A stretch of 64,000 nt of DNA from an uncultured Chryseobacterium sp. Its GTDB lineage: Bacteria; Bacteroidota; Bacteroidia; Flavobacteriales; Weeksellaceae. The stretch spans positions 28,575-92,574 of the forward strand of contig CAJYLH010000039.1 in the NCBI GenBank assembly GCA_913775525.1. The letters are read 5' to 3'. The notes under the pieces were generated by a model, which had not been told where the DNA came from, did no database searches, and saw nothing but the letters and a program-made list of their open reading frames with translations. Positions 61,349 to 64,000 of the stretch are shown one piece after another; position 1 is the first letter of the stretch, and every line of letters begins with the position of its first letter. Both the position numbers and the translations under genes were made by a program.

Positions 61349-63856
61349 ATGAATCAGACGGAAATCATTAACATTTTTACAAAAAAAACCTTAGGGCTTA
61401 CTTTTGTACTTTCGGCAGCGGCGCTGGCGTTCGGACAGGAGAAAGTAGGTATTTCCGGGACGGTGGTCAACAAAAGCAACCAGCCTGTACCTTACGCATC
61501 GGTTACCTTCAGCAACAAGGCAAATAAATTACTGAGTGATGCCACACTCACTGATGAAAAAGGCCAGTATAAACTTGAGATTACGCCTGGGAATTATGAT
61601 ATCAGCATAGAAGCTATTGACTATAAGAAAAATATGGTCAACAAACAGATTACAGCCGCAGGAAATATCGGTGCTTTTTCCATTGAGCCAGAAGCCAGCG
61701 CAACCAATCTTAAGACACAGGATATTCAGGGCGTTGTTATTACAGCACCATCCACAAAGCCTTATAAAGTTGAACTTGATAAAAGGACGTATGACCCGTC
61801 GCAGGATATTGTGAGCAGGGGAGGAAATCTCCAGGACGTCCTTTCCAATGTACCTTCAGTGTCTGTAGATACGGATGGTACCGTATCCATGAGAGGAAGC
61901 TCCAATGTAAGGTTCCTGATCAACGGCAAACCTTCTGCCCTGCTCGGAATTGATGACGGAGCCAATGCCCTTCAGAGTATCCCTGCGGACCAGATTGAAA
62001 GGATTGAAGTCATTACCAACCCTTCTTCAAAATTTGAGGCCAGCGGAACAGCAGGTATCCTGAATATCATTTTAAAGAAAAGCAAGAAAACAGGATTCAA
62101 CGGAAGTGTGACCGGAACGGTAGGATATCTGCCCCAAACCAATCTTAATACGAATTTAAGCTGGAGGAAAGGAGGCCTTACCTGGTTCCTGAACGGCGGC
62201 GGCGGATACCGGGAATCTAAGAACACCAACCGTAACAATGCCACTTACCTGAGAGCATCTGCTCCATTAGACCGGACCCAGGCGGATCAGGAATCCATTT
62301 CTAAAAATAAGAACAACAACTATAATGCTTCCGCAGGACTGGTTTATGACCTTTCCGATAAAACTTCCGTGAATGCTTCCGGAACCGTAAGGACATTTGA
62401 CAGTGAAAATACCGGTAATATTTTTTATGATTACCGTTACCTGAACGGAACTTTTTCTTCTACCTTAAGAAATAATAACGGTTCAAATAATAATCTGGCA
62501 TTCCAGGGAGATTTCGGGCTAGACCATAAGTTTGATGACAAAGGACAGAACCTTTCCGTATCATTAAGCCTTCAGAGAAACAGATCTTATAATGATACCG
62601 ATGTCCTGCAGACAGATAACGGAGCATTCGGCCTTCAGAATGCCATTGACCAGACTACCAAGAACAACACACTGATCGGGAAAGCCGATTACGAACTTCC
62701 TATCGGAGAAAATTCCAAACTTGAAGCCGGATACAGGATAGACATCAATAAAAACCTGTATGATAATGATGTATTGCAGCGGTATTCTCCGTTATCGGAT
62801 TATTTCTTCCTGACCGACTTTACCTATAATGCCAAGTATAAGGAGATGTTCAATGCTGCTTATGTACAGTTCAGGAGTAAAATAGGGAAACTCGGGTATC
62901 AGTTAGGATTGAGAAATGAATACTCCAACATCGATATTAAATATCAGAATATGAACGCATCTTCTGAAAATATTGATAAAACGAAGAACTACAATAACCT
63001 GTTTCCAAGTGTTTTCCTAAGCTACGAAATTGCCAAGGACAACCAGTTTTTACTGAATTACTCCAGGAGGATCGACCGTCCGAGATCATTCTTCCTGATC
63101 CCGAATCCAAGTTATACGGATAACCAGAATATATTCAAAGGAAATATCGACCTCAATCCGTCATACGTAGACTCGTACGAAGTAGGATACAGCATTTCCA
63201 AGAATAAATTCACCATCAATCCTACCCTGTATTTCAGACATTCTACAGATGATGTGAAAATGTTGGTATACACAGACGGTGAAGCTTTCAATACGAAACC
63301 GATCAACCTGGGCACAGATGACCGTTACGGATTGGATCTAAATTTCAGCCTTGATGCCACCAAATGGCTGAAACTGTTAGGAAACGTAGATGTATTCGGA
63401 TATAAAACCACCGGGGTTTACTTTGACCAGTCCATCATGTCTGAACCGATGTCTTTTGAAGGTTCCGGATTATCTACCAGAGCAAGGCTTACCACTACCT
63501 TTAAAATTGATAAGACCTTTAACTTCCAGTTCCAGGGATTCTACCGAGGTGGCCAGAAGTCTCAGAACATGGATAGAAAAGATATGTATGCCATCAATTT
63601 CGGAGCCTCTAAAACGGTGCTTGACGGTAACGGAACGATCAGTTTCAATATCCAGGACATCTTCAATACGCGTGCAATGAGAAGCCTTACTAAGAATTCA
63701 GATTTCATCAGGGATTCTTATATGCAGTGGCAGCCAAGGCAGTTTGCTCTTTCCTTTACCTACAGGTTTAAGCAGGGTGAAAAAATTGACCAGCCGAAAC
63801 GAAAAAAGGACATCAATTCCAATGCAGCGGGCGACGACCAGCAGGCACCGATGTAA
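61349..63856 (+). CDS. TonB-dependent receptor / outer membrane beta-barrel protein
   Basis: The 835-residue protein has a long signal peptide (ending near residue 30, AALAFGQ), a carboxypeptidase-like Ig domain (about 32-115, GTVVNKSNQPVPYASVTF), a plug domain (about 150-240, RGGNLQDVLSNVPSVSVDTD) and a 22-strand barrel (OMP_b-brl_3 type). It takes up or binds a large ligand at the outer membrane. No SusD-like partner or clear TonB box is seen, so the ligand is unknown. It ends with charged residues after the last strand. Confidence 0.9.
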   Translation: MNQTEIINIFTKKTLGLTFVLSAAALAFGQEKVGISGTVVNKSNQPVPYASVTFSNKANKLLSDATLTDEKGQYKLEITPGNYDISIEAIDYKKNMVNKQITAAGNIGAFSIEPEASATNLKTQDIQGVVITAPSTKPYKVELDKRTYDPSQDIVSRGGNLQDVLSNVPSVSVDTDGTVSMRGSSNVRFLINGKPSALLGIDDGANALQSIPADQIERIEVITNPSSKFEASGTAGILNIILKKSKKTGFNGSVTGTVGYLPQTNLNTNLSWRKGGLTWFLNGGGGYRESKNTNRNNATYLRASAPLDRTQADQESISKNKNNNYNASAGLVYDLSDKTSVNASGTVRTFDSENTGNIFYDYRYLNGTFSSTLRNNNGSNNNLAFQGDFGLDHKFDDKGQNLSVSLSLQRNRSYNDTDVLQTDNGAFGLQNAIDQTTKNNTLIGKADYELPIGENSKLEAGYRIDINKNLYDNDVLQRYSPLSDYFFLTDFTYNAKYKEMFNAAYVQFRSKIGKLGYQLGLRNEYSNIDIKYQNMNASSENIDKTKNYNNLFPSVFLSYEIAKDNQFLLNYSRRIDRPRSFFLIPNPSYTDNQNIFKGNIDLNPSYVDSYEVGYSISKNKFTINPTLYFRHSTDDVKMLVYTDGEAFNTKPINLGTDDRYGLDLNFSLDATKWLKLLGNVDVFGYKTTGVYFDQSIMSEPMSFEGSGLSTRARLTTTFKIDKTFNFQFQGFYRGGQKSQNMDRKDMYAINFGASKTVLDGNGTISFNIQDIFNTRAMRSLTKNSDFIRDSYMQWQPRQFALSFTYRFKQGEKIDQPKRKKDINSNAAGDDQQAPM

Positions 63857-63874
63857 GACAAATACAAAAAAATG

Positions 63875-63910
63875 AATCCGTCTCACAACTAAAAAGTGGG
63901 GCGGATTTTT
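63875..63910 (+). terminator. Terminator of the TonB-dependent receptor gene
   Basis: AATCCGTCTCAC pairs with GTGGGGCGGATT (two G-U pairs) across a nine-base loop, followed by TTTTT. Confidence 0.85.
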
Positions 63911-63943
63911 ATTTGAATAGATTTTAGTGTGTTATTAAAAAGA

Positions 63944-63971
63944 GAAAAAAGTTGTCTTCTCAGGCAACTTT
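63944..63971 (-). terminator. Terminator on the minus strand for the gene at the right edge
   Basis: On the minus strand AAAGTTGCC pairs with GACAACTTT (one G-U) across TGAGAA, followed by TTTT. The stop codon of the edge gene lies in the loop. Confidence 0.65.
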
Positions 63972-64000
63972 CTTTCTTAGGTTGTGTGCTAAAGCATGTA
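63960..64000 (-). CDS. C-terminal fragment of a possible transposase (runs off the right edge)
   Basis: Only the last dozen codons are in view: HALAHNLRKKVA, then TGA (63960-63962). The A-x-A-H-N-L-R-K ending is typical of DDE transposases of the IS1182 type. The stretch is too short to be sure; another frame stops at 63989. The stop codon lies within the terminator loop, an economical arrangement seen in IS elements. Confidence 0.35.
   Translation of the reverse strand, partial: HALAHNLRKKVA

Overview
The window looks like a chromosomal segment of a flavobacterium of the Chryseobacterium type (Bacteroidota, Weeksellaceae). The reasons are: promoters of the TAnnTTTG (-7) / TTTG (-33) kind, little sign of Shine-Dalgarno sequences, an acylornithine carbamoyltransferase arginine pathway, a type IX secretion sorting tail, a fused SecDF, and intergenic DNA full of heptanucleotide arrays and palindromes. 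Species identity is inferred from gene content only.

Layout. 0-3.4 kb: the start of a short-chain dehydrogenase, a gene-poor stretch with degraded small genes (one frameshifted HTH regulator), a long rod-shaped RNA resembling 6S RNA, an unrecognised gene, and three 33-bp double palindromes. 3.4-10.4 kb: housekeeping and small accessory genes (trxB, holA, HsdR-N-like protein, HAD hydrolase, dienelactone hydrolase, PEGA lipoprotein, cupin, GNAT, DUF2911), with copies of a non-coding ~0.36-kb dispersed repeat on either side. 11-17 kb: the pyrimidine genes pyrB-carA-carB, with a pyrBI-like attenuator (leader peptide, pause hairpin, terminator) in front of pyrB and a four-helix-bundle (S23/IVP family) gene inserted between carA and carB. 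17-26.2 kb: an Lrp/AsnC regulator and a complete arginine operon on the minus strand (acetyltransferase, argG, argC, argD, argF', argB, deacylase, argH), which consumes the carbamoyl phosphate made by CarAB. 26.3-37.8 kb: an InsA-like DNA-binding protein, then a short-chain carboxylate module: porin, MHS-type transporter, small membrane proteins, a sodium-symporter/histidine-kinase hybrid, a single-domain response regulator, a propionyl/acetyl-CoA ligase and acs. It resembles the CrbS/CrbR (MxtR/ErdR) acetate system.

38-64 kb: core genes (relA/spoT, nhaA, brkB, rlmH, tatA, PAP2 phosphatase, TPR protein, Tet-like exporter, secDF, hemN, amino acid permease, pnuC, dapF, mltG) mixed with envelope and secreted proteins (sugar dehydrogenase with T9SS tail, sialate O-acetylesterase-like protein, beta-propeller protein, Asn/Gly-rich lipoprotein, TonB-dependent receptor). 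A possible transposase tail runs off the right end.

The most notable non-coding structures are the pyrB attenuator, the 6S-like RNA, and heptanucleotide arrays that bound several intergenic cargoes as inverted flanks, including the four-helix-bundle gene and the dispersed repeat. No CRISPR array, rRNA or tRNA was recognised by eye; I could not run covariance-model searches.
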